From Tubulanus polymorphus (taxonomy: Eukaryota > Nemertea > Palaeonemertea > Tubulaniformes > Tubulanidae), in NCBI RefSeq assembly GCF_964204645.1, contig NC_134028.1, positions 4,624,501 to 4,688,500 on the forward strand: 64,000 nt of DNA. The letters run 5' to 3'. Shown piece by piece: positions 12,501-22,499 of the stretch (its first letter is position 1; every line of letters starts with the position of its first letter). The notes beneath the pieces are model-generated. The model had not been told where the DNA came from and ran no database searches. It saw only the letters and a list, made by a program, of their open reading frames with translations. The translations under genes and the position numbers were made by a program.

Positions 12501-15493
12501 TACCTATCATACTGAAAATAATCAATGACAAAGCCTTTTCTATGATGTCTACACCAGATGTTGATTCTAAGAGTCTAATCCGCAGACGCTAAACGTGTAT
12601 TACGTAATAGAGACAAAAATTCATCTGAATTCCGAGTAATCGCAAATTGATTGGATTGAAAACTACAAAAAAGCGTCCCCCGGGGACATAAGATTACTTG
12701 GACTTGTCGCATTTCACATTTGTATCCACTTATAATGACTTCAATCCTTGAGTTTAGAAAGATGAGAAGAAATAGAGAAATAAGGAAAAAGATATTTTTT
12801 TCACAAAATCCGATTTTTTGTCGTCCAGTAAAAGAAAAAACACGTGAAGATCTTAATAATTTAACTTACACCTTTTCTGTTAACATGATGTCAATCTCGT
12901 AGTTCGAATGGGGATAGAATATGTGCGAATACGTCGAATATTCTTGACATAACCTTTCAGCGTCCGGGAAATTATTTCTCGCTATGTGCTTTCCATAACA
13001 CATTCCTTTTTGAGTTAACCAATATCTATCTACTCTGCTATATCCTCCGTGGGACGACAGAGCACTAGTATAAGCTGGGCATTCTGTGTTGAAGTAGTTA
13101 GAGATTTAAGATTAGTTTCCACTCGCTTGGTTTAAAGGTAAATATGTAACTAAGAACTTGCGTTCTCTGTTAAGGTGACAGACAACAAAAACTGCTAGTA
13201 AACTGCGACCAATATATAAAAAAGAGAATTTTCATTTCCACGGGATTACCCCTAAAAAAAACTCTAACTACCCAGGGATACACGGTGTTAGTGGGGTGAT
13301 GCAGCTGCACCTGTAACGGTTGAGACAGCTGTAGATTATGCAGTTATAGCTGGCCGTGACGCAGCTGCACTGTAACAGACGTCATACGGCTGTAGCGGGT
13401 AATGCAGCTGCAGCGGGTGATAGAGCTGCAAAGAGGTGATGCACCTGTAACTGGTGATACTCACTGATTGGATCGACGCATGCGTAGACTACATGCGACT
13501 TTTCGTATTTGCAACGATGTTCGCTATAAACTTCAAAAGTTATTTTGCATTCATTTCTTGATTCACAAGTTTTTCTTGCTTTTTCCCACGTCTTGCTCGG
13601 AAATTTGTGGAACACTTCCGGCCAAGCCTATTGTAAAAAAATGAGACAAATGTGTATCGTAGTGAAATGTATTGTCTAGCGATAAACAACATATAGCTAC
13701 CATTGCTTTCATATAACAATTATCAGGACTCGAGCTGGTCGGTTCGGCCAGCCACTGTATCATATCAATCTGTAAGTCATCCGGGCAGGAGAGGGTTAAC
13801 TCGAAATTCGGTGAGGTCAACACTTCATACTTATCTGAAAGAATTGACAATTTGACAATTGAACCTATATTTCACTACCCGAGGCCACTTTCACACACAT
13901 ATTCCCTGGTTATAAATTCCATATCCCAATTTGGATCACGGTGCCCCAAATAACGGACCAAATTATTGCATGTCTATAAGATCTACGAAAACCAGAAGTT
14001 TAAGGATCATATCTATCTTTTTGACAATTCAAAATGAAGTTACACATTTATTGACAAGCTGTAATTTAACCGTTTCATTAGCGAATTAAAAAAAGATATC
14101 TTACGCGTTACCAAGCGATGAGAGATTCCAACAAAAACGTTTAATTCATGACAACAAACTTACCTAAACCTCTGACTGTGGATCAATTATTAGTAATATA
14201 ATTATAAAACAATGCTCACAATTTAAACGTTTTTCACAAATGTATTTGTATTTCTCATCACAGCTAACACTTTTATCTTTACTTGTCAAGCATTTTCCCT
14301 CCGATTCAGCATGCTTGTTTAAAAAACGAAGGTGTATTCCATTATCTCTGACTAAAATACAAATAGAAATGAAAATGTTAAAATTGTGTTGAGAGAGGGG
14401 GTGGGAGTTTTTGTTTCTGTACGTACTGTATCTTCTATTATAATGAAGACCAAACCAATATTCATCACCAGAATTTAATTGAGATTTCATGAATTTTAAT
14501 TCTGCCGCATTTTGTTCCGAAAACAACATTGCGCCGTTTCGCCAGCATTCTTTTCGGGCCACATACCAACTGGCTTGTGCCTCGGAGATCTTGTAGCAAA
14601 TATCGTCACGATACTGCAGCCACCCATCGGGACATGCAGATACTAGATTTCCTGCGATAAAACCGAGAAGGGTAAATTAATTAGGAAGGGGGTCCTAATT
14701 GTTGAATCTTGTGTCCCTATGTTTTAGCAATTTAATTTTTTCTGTTTTCGTTATATCTCTGGAACCAATACACAGATCAAACCAGCGGATAATAACCTTT
14801 TCTTTGATATCGCTCGTTTGAATATCAACCGTAACGATGCGCGCTGGTGAGTATATAAACATTGATACTATACCGTACTCTGGATAATTCAACTTTAATA
14901 AGTCTCGTCTCATTCAATAGATCATAATTCTAACGGATTTTAAGTGACATTTTTAACTTTTCAGGACCAATAGACATCAGTCATGTAATTTTTATTGTTT
15001 ATACAATTGTCAATTCAATTCATCTTTATCAGTTTCTGTTTCTATCTTCATCCATTCCAGGAGATATGCACAAAATAAGAAAGCGGGTGCCCAAAACATT
15101 GGGCCAGGGAACTGTAAAGGCTAGGCTAGGAATGCTTCATTCAAAATATACGAGGTTTAGATGCTACTGAGATGAGACGACGTGAACAACGTTTTGATAT
15201 TAACAATCATATGATCTTGAATTCTCAGTTTTTTTCCAAATAAACAGTCATTGAATTTAAGCCAGCTCAGAAGAAACGAACCAGCTGGTTCGTTTGTAAT
15301 AAACATCAAATCAATTCAAGATCAAGATCAAGATATACAATTCGATTGTTTGGGGCGGCTTGGGCCAGCTAGCACCACCGCATCCAGCAGAACAGCTGCA
15401 AAATTATTCACTGAGTTTCTTACCTGCAACTGGTTGTATGTAGATGGTTAGAAAAACAAGCAGAAACTTCAACCAATTTTCTACCGTCTCCAT
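3852..15493 (-). CDS. Large secreted mosaic protein: CTLD-SUEL-CTLD-F5/8C-TSP1x2-PAN/apple x4-LRR-helical module
   Basis: Rebuilt from 22 coding exons, each with GT/AG borders and matching phase: 15493-15424, 14651-14427, 14351-14220, 13834-13701, 13627-13465, 13083-12870, 12511-12312, 11910-11722, 11454-11336, 11005-10864, 10679-10509, 10275-10087, 9985-9740, 9417-9166, 8746-8510, 8202-7957, 7722-7674, 7402-7325, 7236-7171, 7099-7022, 6529-4413, 4102-3852. They sum to 5568 bases, exactly 1856 codons. Domains by residue: signal peptide 1-23, C-type lectin 24-142, SUEL-like lectin 143-241, C-type lectin 242-379, discoidin 380-529, TSP1 530-586 and 587-649, apple 650-731, 732-815, 816-894 and 895-976, LRR about 993-1070, unrecognised module 1080-1855. 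No transmembrane segment is visible after the signal peptide, so it is probably secreted. The domains are glycan, matrix and cell-surface adhesion modules; an immune or adhesive role is inference. A noncoding first exon probably ends at 15770 (donor GTAAGC), with an acceptor near 15524. The weakest join is the short exon 7722-7674; two separate genes remain possible. Confidence 0.72.
7022..7722 (-). other. Adapter exon plus leucine-rich-repeat exons
   Basis: A 49-base exon (7722-7674) enters in phase 1 and leaves in phase 2, linking the phase-1 apple exons to three phase-2 LRR exons (7402-7325, 7236-7171, 7099-7022). The LRR consensus is clear: [15 protein letters not shown], then [19 protein letters not shown]. 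About three repeats are present; the array continues into the first residues of the next large exon, followed by a cysteine cluster ([12 protein letters not shown]) that may act as a C-terminal cap. Confidence 0.62.
7957..9985 (-). other. Four PAN/apple-like domains
   Basis: Exons 9985-9740, 9417-9166, 8746-8510 and 8202-7957, all phase 1-1, each encode one cysteine-rich module of the PAN/apple type: an opening GCF or related strand, a helix with C-x3-C ([36 protein letters not shown]), then a C-x-F/Y-E/A core strand and a closing beta strand. PAN/apple domains mediate protein or glycan binding. The second module's acceptor at 9417 is chosen by phase and is less certain. Reading past the last donor at 7957 gives a stop at about 7940. 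Confidence 0.72.
8770..9033 (+). mobile_element. Penelope-like retroelement fragment (decayed)
   Basis: Within the intron between the second and third apple exons, the plus strand reads AERQAILTL...[13 protein letters not shown], then after a frameshift and stop, [20 protein letters not shown]. The KPADKG block followed by M-x-R-x-D-Y/S-I-x-E-A-x-R-Q-L is the segment found just upstream of the reverse-transcriptase core in Penelope-like elements. Only this short piece survives, in two frames, so it is dead. Confidence 0.6.
10087..10679 (-). other. Two thrombospondin type 1 repeats
   Basis: Exons 10679-10509 and 10275-10087 each encode one TSP1 repeat bounded by phase-1 introns. The first has [20 protein letters not shown], the second [20 protein letters not shown]. 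Both carry W-x2-W, C-x3-C-G and the RxRxC strand with six cysteines. TSP1 repeats bind matrix glycans and are often C-mannosylated and O-fucosylated at these motifs. Confidence 0.92.
10864..11910 (-). other. F5/8 type C (discoidin) domain (three exons)
   Basis: Exons 11910-11722, 11454-11336 and 11005-10864. The sequence opens with [20 protein letters not shown], has the GAWCV and LEIQFP strands, GLQIQGF and [10 protein letters not shown], and closes with AQYIRLN...LRTEILGC, the standard discoidin order with terminal cysteines. Discoidin domains bind phospholipid, glycans or collagen; the ligand here is unknown. Confidence 0.88.
12312..13083 (-). other. C-type lectin domain 2 (two exons)
   Basis: Exons 13083-12870 and 12511-12312 encode a second C-type lectin fold: [21 protein letters not shown], a GMCYGK turn, helix with C-Q-E-Y, then GGFRYD and a terminal SDDYC...YFVCKV cysteine pair. 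EPN/QPD and WND motifs are absent. The internal intron is phase 2; outer borders are phase 1. Confidence 0.75.
13282..13456. repeat. Degenerate GCAGCTG-rich tandem repeat in an intron
   Basis: About ten imperfect copies of a roughly 15-20 base unit resembling gatgcagctgcacctgtaac, directly upstream (plus sense) of the SUEL exon that ends at 13465. CAGCTG occurs several times. Likely a decayed minisatellite. Confidence 0.6.
13465..13834 (-). other. SUEL / rhamnose-binding-lectin-like domain (two exons)
   Basis: Exons 13834-13701 and 13627-13465 encode a domain with a leading beta strand and cysteine ([10 protein letters not shown]), a central cysteine, then C-x5-C, C and a final HVVYAC strand, the spacing of galactose/rhamnose-binding SUEL domains (as in latrophilin and egg lectins). 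The conserved YGR triad is not clear. The intron inside is phase 0, while the outer borders are phase 1. Confidence 0.6.
14220..14651 (-). other. C-type lectin domain 1 (two exons)
   Basis: Exons 14651-14427 and 14351-14220 encode a C-type lectin fold. It opens with [17 protein letters not shown], has an alanine-rich helix leading to C-W-R-N-G-A, a YWFGLHYN segment in the WIGL position, and ends with a paired-cysteine terminus ([14 protein letters not shown]). The canonical EPN/QPD and WND calcium and sugar ligands are not seen, so calcium-dependent sugar binding is doubtful. Confidence 0.8.
15424..15493 (-). other. Signal-peptide exon of the mosaic gene
   Basis: ATG at 15493 opens 23 residues, [20 protein letters not shown] then PVA, a short polar start followed by a hydrophobic core, ending at a GTAAG donor in phase 1. 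This fits a classical secretory signal with cleavage near the exon end. The next exon begins the lectin domain with the same phase, so the start is well supported. Confidence 0.75.
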
Positions 15494-16469
15494 ATTAATA
15501 TCAATTTGTAGATGAATAATGAATGAGCTGCGAAAGTAAGTAAAATGTTCTAAACGTTTAACTTTAAATCAATCTTTTTGATATCGATTCATTTTCAATT
15601 TCTAGTTATAAAAATCTTAAGAAGATTTTTCGTAAAATCGTTCAAATAAATTCGAATAACTGTTGAGTGTTAATTGATATTAATATTTCTTGATATCTGA
15701 TCCTTGTTTAACATGTCAGGCGAACTTTCACTTAAACATGGATAAGATAAATGTAATGATAGTGCTTACCAGCGTGCGTTCCGCGACCTGTAAAATCATT
15801 CGTAGAAATGACGTTGAATGCGCAAATCGTTCGCCAGATATTGAGATTGAAAATTGCTGATCGTGTAAAAATAAACTCCTGCACATCGATTCCTGCACAG
15901 ATGTGTGTCAATTGGGCAGGTTTACTGTATTCTTTTTTTGTGAACCGCTGGTTCCACGTGTAAGTTGCAAGAGTTTTCCCAGGTTTGCTCGGTCGACTAT
16001 CGAACCGGCGGGGCAATCTAGATAGGCCAATGAAAACTCCGGTTTGCTGATCTACCCCTTTTTGCGGGGATCGCGGTATGATGTTTGATCGGACAGTTTC
16101 AACTGATGTTAATGGGTGTTTCAAGTGTTAAACGATGCTTATTACTTCATGAAGTATGGTGATTTCATACAAGATGCTAAAGGTTTAACGCGCAGGCTTC
16201 GTAGAAAGACCAGTGCGTGTGGCCTTTCCATATTGATTTCCCTTTCCGATTTGGTTTCGTCCATTGAGAGACTGCCTTTCCCAGTAAGGGCATGAATATG
16301 ACTTGTGCTCCATGGGCCTTCGTCGGTTATCTATGTTTCCTATGAGCTAGACCACAATGGTGACACCATGATGGTCAGAAATTGACCGATTGAGATATCC
16401 CCAGGTCTGAATGTTTGACTTCGAATATCGGAAATTTTTCAAGTCATGTTTGTTTCAAACTACCAAGGA

Positions 16470-16765
16470 TTCATCATTGAAAATTCATAAACTGACCATC
16501 ACTGGCCAGCACTGACCAATCCATACTTCGAATATGAGAAAGATATACCGCGTTATGGTGTGAAACTAGAAGGGATTCGCCATTGAAAATTCATAAATTG
16601 ACCACTGACCACTACACTGACCAATTCAAACTTCTCGAATGTGAAAACGATATACCGGTGCTGCGTTGGGGGTGGAACTGGAAAATATTCGCAATTGAAA
16701 ATTTACGAATTGGCCATCACTGACCAGACCTCTGACCATTTCGAACTTCTCGAATATCGCGGTCG
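16470..16765. repeat. Tandem repeat, period about 107-112 bp, three copies
   Basis: Copies start near 16470, 16575 and 16687. Each begins with an attgaaaattcataaattga-like stretch, followed by a cactgaccaat-like stretch and cttctcgaatatgag-like end. Copies differ at many sites, so the array is old. A further diverged partial copy may lie at 16379-16465. Confidence 0.7.
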
Positions 16766-17329
16766 AATTCGAAAGGGCTTATAATAGAATTGACATGATA
16801 GAATTATGTTACCCCTAAAAACGGTGTTTGAACCACGCCAAATCACCAAATCACCGAATTCGCCGATCAAGACATAATAATAGCATAATCATTCGTTTTA
16901 GAAGGGAAGTTTCTCCCGGCTGGACTTTAGATGTTTTTTGCACCGTCGCCTATGGCCACACAAATATTCGTACACAGATAATATTAGTCCTAACGGGAAA
17001 CAGAATAACATAAAAACCGCGAACGATGAATTCGCCAGTGCTTTAGAACGCGCTGCGAGCGTGAACTTCTTATTAATAGCGGTGAAAATGTCCCGTCAGT
17101 AAATTCACTAATCGGTGTATCTAACTGAGAATTTCAAGTGAATTCGGTATTTCGGCAAAGTTCAAACACGCCGCAGCAGATTTCAGATATGTGCTCAGTG
17201 ACTGAGTGCAATCAGATAACTGAACGATCGCTTTTGAATACTTCACCATCAGAACTAAACATACTGTACGAGTCGTGTCGGCCGCGCAGCTGTGCTGGGA
17301 TCATTTTTTTCCAATTATCGACCGGCGCA

Positions 17330-17658
17330 TGGGAGGGAGAACCAAGAGAGGGAGACGAGGGAGAGCCGGAGAGGGAGCAGAGGGACGTTGGAAGCAATTT
17401 TTCATTGCCGCGGCCAAATGCCGATTTTGGCCCAGGTTCTAAAAATTGCGCGGCGAATTTACTTAATTCAAGTTCTTCAAAAACGTGCCCGTGGTATTCA
17501 AAATTCGGTAAATAATGGCCCGCCGCGGCTCGCTGCAGTCGCTGCACTTCCAACGCCACTGGGGAGGAGAGGGAGAGGGAGGGAGAGGGAGAGCCAGGAG
17601 AGGAGAGCAGAGGAAGAGGGAGAGCCGGGAGACTCCAGAGGGAGAGGGATTCTGGACA
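17330..17658. repeat. GAGGGA polypurine blocks upstream of ELP6
   Basis: Two blocks (17330-17390 and 17560-17655) are almost pure G/A on the plus strand, rich in gagaggg and ggagagg, separated by a mixed segment. Such tracts can bind GAGA-type factors or form triplex or G-rich structures; here this is only low-complexity sequence lying 350-680 bases upstream of the ELP6 start. Confidence 0.6.
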
Positions 17659-18005
17659 TACTCTGGCAAGGGAGTAGTAATAGTAAACCGGTGACTTATA
17701 GCGAATGACTTATGAACGAAAGACGATTGCCGGCTCAATACAGTACTAAATTGACTTGAATTGACAACAATTCTATACCGGTCGGCAAAGCTGTAATTAA
17801 GTGTCCATTTTAAGGAATACGTGCTAATTACTGTCTTTGATTTTTGAAGTGAACCACCTTATTTTTTACACGCACGAGTCTGCTCAGTGCCTACTGCTTC
17901 GTACTTGTGCATCAATTGGTCAAATAGACAGTTCCTTTCAAACTGTCTGTGACTGTGTGTGTCAGTGACAGTGTGTACAGAGGGTAGAGACTGTTTTATT
18001 AAAAG

Positions 18006-18857
18006 ATGTTTGCAGATCTAAATAACATTTTAAAGTGGCAGCCACAGAATGGTGATGGATTCGGTGAGGAAATTCTAGTTAAAGACGCTGATAGCTGTTG
18101 TCTTGTGGCGCATTTTCTCGCGTATTTCCTTCGTGGTTCGACGCCGGAGTGTGACGTTTGTCTCGTTTCCACGGTGCAGTCATTCGCGCATTACAACAAT
18201 GTAGTCGCTAAACTTGGGCTGAACCTAAAACAATCGCACGACGATGGGAAATTCATATTCATCAACGGTTTACGAGAGATTTCCGATCTGATAATTAAAA
18301 AATCGTGCATCGCGAACATCAAGGATTTTTACTTTTTTGTTAAATCGTCTGTTGCAAACGCATTTAAAGATGGCCGCCGCACCGTGCTCATTTTCGATGA
18401 TTTGACTTCGCTGATCTCAATCGGATATTCAGATATCGATGTAATCAATTTGACTTCATACGTACGGTCATTAGTAACCATGGACGATCGATGGAACAGT
18501 ATTATTTGGATGACGCAGTCGACTTCAGATTCCGAACGGAATCTCGATTCCGACTGGGATCGCCTACAAACATCTCTCTCCTACCGAGCGAACACAATTC
18601 TGGATGTCGAAAAGCTAAAAAGCGGTCGATGCAAAGAAGTTCATGGACTGGTAAGTGATCTGTTGATTCAGATTTATTTGAACTGACCTTGGACGTGATA
18701 TTTATTCATTTTCTTCCATTTTTGTTTTCAGATTATGATAAAGACTGGACTATGCAGTACTACTGGAATAAAGTCCTCCAGTGAAAAATTCCATTTTCGA
18801 ATCCAAGATAAAACTGTAAATTTCTTCCCTGTTGGTACGAGTTCGGCAGTTCTTTGA
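18006..18857 (+). CDS. ELP6: Elongator complex protein 6
   Basis: Two exons, 18006-18650 and 18732-18857, phase 0, 256 aa. ELP6 is a RecA-fold subunit that forms the hetero-hexameric ELP4-5-6 ring of Elongator, which modifies wobble uridines of tRNA in the cytoplasm. The protein shows the family order: MFADLNNIL start, a LV-x-H-FL helix in place of a working P-loop, the TVLIFDDLTSLISIG strand-loop (Walker-B-like position), the SIIWMTQST strand and a C-terminal FHFRIQDKTVNFFPVGTSSA ending. Length matches animal ELP6 (about 250-270 aa). The absence of a Walker A lysine is normal for this subunit. The start is the first ATG after the purine tract and has family-like N-terminal sequence. Polyadenylation signal follows at 18881. 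Confidence 0.93.
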
Positions 18858-18880
18858 TGAAATCAATTTATAAGTTACAA

Positions 18881-18886
18881 ATAAAA
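18881..18886 (+). terminator. Polyadenylation signal AATAAA of ELP6
   Basis: AATAAA lies 24 bases after the ELP6 stop codon, followed by an A/T-rich stretch. It is the first such signal downstream. Confidence 0.55.
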
Positions 18887-19987
18887 ATTACAAATTTCAA
18901 TTTGTGAAAAAAAAATCTTTTATTTGTTTCCAGAAATTGACTGGATACTCCTAGAGAATAAATAATTAGTTTAAACCCATACAAAATTTAAAATATTTAA
19001 AGAAATTTTATTAATCAAAATTTAAAATCAAAAGACACATCATTTCAAACTCTCATGGCTCTTGTGAGAGTTCAAACAAATAAAGCGTTTTATTTGTTTA
19101 TTTGTTGATAAAATCTAAATTTTCGTATGTGGGTTTTAATCTTGATTGTTTGAAGGAACATTAATACAGTGGTTGGTAATCGAAGTTTCAGCATTTCATT
19201 CTTGATAAAGAAATATCAATGAGCAAATCAAATCTTCCGTATACTGTCACCATCAACTTATTGATAATATTACAGTCAAAATCTTATTTTGAGATACCCA
19301 TTTTCTGGCTCCAGAGGCACCTGCCAAGCAAGAGCAAAGTAAACATGGATCGCAATAAGCTATTAATTACATAATTTAAATTATCGCAAATCCTTCAATG
19401 TCATTGACATAGATCAATGAGTTTTCCTCGACGGCCACTCCATAATTCTTACGAAAGATTAAGAATAAAACAGCCAAATACGGCATCAGTTTTAAAAATG
19501 GAATCAATTAATTTGTCCCTGATTGCGCTCCATACAATTCAATAGCCAGCCAATCAGGAAGCGATAGATGAAAGGAGTTGACAGTTCTATGTGTTGTGCA
19601 GTCACGAGAGGTTCCGCTACTTACCAGGACAGCTCACACCAGTCATTTATAACCCTATTCCTAGAATCCTAATAAACGAACCGGCGAAGACTCTAGGACG
19701 GTGAATTAATAAAAGAATTATGTTTTTTGTCAATTTCTAAAATAAGACCACACCTTAGAGTTCATTTGAAAAATTCTAGTGAATGTATCTGACAGCTCTC
19801 TGTATTCAACAACGTTCATTAATTCAGCCAAATAGTTACAGCCAGTTATAATTTTATATTGTCGGGTAGTAGCAGTATTTCTAGCTGTACTGTTAAGGTA
19901 TCCGGACCTCCAGTAGCATGTTCAATAAACCGTACAGTAAGCTGTAATCGTTTCTCGGGTTGGTAGACATTTTTGGCTTGTTTTAAA
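18887..19987. other. ELP6-synaptogyrin intergenic region
   Basis: No gene is seen. A small inverted repeat lies at about 19052-19075 (aactctca ... tgagagtt). The end of the stretch holds the presumed synaptogyrin promoter and 5' UTR. Confidence 0.5.
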
Positions 19988-22499
19988 ATGGATGCTGCTG
20001 GAGGTGTGGGTTCTGTGGAGGGTGGCGCGTTCGGTGCCGGTAAAGCCGGAGCTCCGTTTGATCCGATGGCTTTTATTCGGAAGCCTCAAGTGATATTAAG
20101 AATCGTTAGTTGGGTGAGTAAATTCCCTTTTCTCTCTCGCCACACTCACTTCGTCCATGATGAATTTATTGATTTTTTTGCACTGTCAGTGTCTGTGTAT
20201 AACCATAAGTAGAATGTCGACGTTTAAAGTGTGTGAAGGAAGTGTATCTTAGATGAGAATGATATTACTGGCAGCCTTTTAATGAGGATATCAAGGGCAG
20301 GGCAAATTGTTAAATTGATTTAGGCCTATGCCTTGCAGTCAGCTTAAACCTGGTTCACCAGCGGCGTAGCTACCGGTGCGGTTGGTCCGACATGTGACGG
20401 ACCAATAATTACCAAGGTGGTTCTTCTAATTTGTTCTAATTTGAACAAAGCAGATGCAAATTTGATAAATTTGCATTGAAAAATTTGGAGGGGGGTTAGG
20501 TTAGGATTCGATTTTTCTCGACGGGCACAGTCCCGTGAACTGCATCGGGGCCAGAAATTATTTTCGCATTGCCTGATCGCGGCATTTCATCATATATCGC
20601 ATCTGGCAATCGAATGCGCGTGAGCAAGGTGAAGGTTGTTGTTTTCTAGGGATTCGAACCTAACTGATCTCACTTATGTATCTATGATTTGGATATTGTC
20701 GGAGCCATCCTTTTCATTGACTCCAGACATAAACAAACGATCGACCGCGCGTGGCAGCAGTCTAGTCTTATTTTGTCATTAGTCAATGCTGGAAAATGGG
20801 CCTCAGATGCCCAAAGAACCCCTTGAGATTTCAAAATGTTCTTGGGGGAGGACCTTCGGTGCTCGGGACTGCTGGCTATGCCATGTCAGACCAATAATTA
20901 TTTGGTTGCTACTCCCCTGTTCACTGGTGCAGTATTATTGTAAGCTTGGTTTACTGGGACTGAATCAGTTCCAGCAGCAGCAACAGTTGACGAAGGTGGT
21001 GTTTTGTATTTCAGTTATTTGCAATCGTAGTATTCGGATGTATCCGAGCTGGTTGTTGGAGTGAAGCTATTTGTTTGTATAATGGCGATTCTGATGCGTG
21101 TAACTATGGAACCGGTATCGGAGTTATCGCGTTCCTCGCCTGTTTAGGGTTCCTCGTCGTCGACGGTTTATTCGATAATATCAGCAGCGTACAGCACAGG
21201 AAGTACGCAGTGATCGCAGATCTTGCATTCTCCGGTTAGTATCCAGACAATCTTACGGCCCAAATCTCTTGATAAGTGTAAACTATTGCCATGTCAAGAC
21301 AGGTTAAGTGACAGTATTACGCTCTAGTCTGTCTTAGCAACAAGGGCAACCTCAATTGGAAGGCAGGGTCCCGACCCCCTAGACCACCCAAGATTACTAA
21401 AGTTTAAACTCCATAACAGTAAAGATAGGTTACTCAATTCACTCCCGCCCCCCGCATATATCTGACCGTGTGCTGTTTTTATTTAAGGTCTGTGGACATT
21501 CCTGTGGTTTGTTGGGTTCTGTTATTTAACAAACCGATGGTCAAATACTCTAGAAGCGATGGTATTAGCAACTAATAAGGGAAATAGCAATGCTCAAGCT
21601 GCAATTGCATTTTCCTTCTTTTCAATCGGAACATGGGTAAGTCGAATAACAGTTGCACTTAGTTGTGGAGCCTGGTCAGGCTGGCCACTGACCAGGAAAC
21701 ATTCAGAGGATCAGAAAAATCTAGAAAGAAAATCAGGGAATTTTACACAAAAAAAAACTGGAAAAATCAGACATTGTAATTAGTGCGTTATGAAAAGTGT
21801 GCAAGTTCGACCTAGACTTTATGTGTATTGATGGACAGGACTTGCCTTTTTCATATCTAGACTAAATTATAATAATGCTGGCTTGTTTTCACCAGGGAGG
21901 GGATCCTACTTCCCTGTTCACACTAATTATTCATGGTTGGTAACTAAAACCGTAAAGACTGGCTTTTCCGTGTTGCAAACGACTGTCATTTTACATGTTG
22001 TTCTGTCTGTTCAAAAACATTTGATATGAATGGGTGAAGGAGCAGTGAGCAGTGAGCAGTCACATGAAAGGCCAGATTAGATTTAGCCACACAGATTCTA
22101 TATCATTTGCTTTCTCCTTGATGACCTACGTTGCCTGTTTCTGGGGGTAACAGGTAAAATTCCCCTCGGTTGGCGATGTATAATTTAGTGGCCTGGAACA
22201 TTTATAATCTAGGTATGGAAAATGATATTGGCCAACCCGTGGGAACCCTGGTCCCTGTTAACGCTGTAGTTGCTGTATTTTGTGTGTATGTTGTATTTAA
22301 GGCTGGTTTGACGGTTCTGGCTGTGATGAGATATCGTCAAGGTTCAGCGGCCGCGTTCGCACCGAGCTTCGAATCGAATCAATCGCAGGCTCCGTATTCA
22401 TCTTACCCCGGCGGTCCGGAGAACGTCGACCCGTACCAAGCACCTCCATTCACCGGCGATAAGGGGCCAGCACCGGAATACCAACCACCGACTTACTGA
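19988..22499 (+). CDS. SYNGR: Synaptogyrin
   Basis: Four exons: 19988-20113, 21015-21234, 21488-21636, 22302-22499; phases 0, 1, 0; 230 aa, the usual size for synaptogyrin. This MARVEL-domain tetraspan protein sits in synaptic and other small vesicles and supports vesicle formation and exocytosis. Visible: cytoplasmic N terminus with FDPMAFIRKPQVILRIVSW, four hydrophobic segments (about 30-52, 73-93, 108-131, 148-172), the SVQHRKYAVIADLAFSGLWTF block after TM2 typical of the family, and a cytoplasmic tail rich in Pro, Tyr and Gly (APYSSYPGG, YQAPPF, PEYQPPTY). The start is the in-frame ATG before MDAAGGVGS. The last exon's acceptor is placed at 22302 because it restores the family's W-A-G-x-x-V-L-A join; sequence before it (22150-22301) is open but belongs to the intron. 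Confidence 0.93.

Larger units (their letters stand above)
15771..18005. other. Region between the mosaic gene and ELP6
   Basis: The divergent space between a minus-strand noncoding exon (ending 15770) and the ELP6 start. It holds a ~107-112 bp tandem repeat (16470-16765) and two purine-rich blocks (17330-17400, 17560-17655). The open frames here are low-complexity or unsupported. Confidence 0.5.

Noticed and set aside
17138-17738. Several overlapping frames across the purine-rich blocks
   Set aside because: Low-complexity Glu/Gly/Arg or Ser/Pro products of the GAGGGA repeats.
22170-22301. Open frame directly before the last synaptogyrin exon
   Set aside because: It would insert residues not found in synaptogyrin between W and A-G-L-T; an acceptor at 22302 restores the family sequence.
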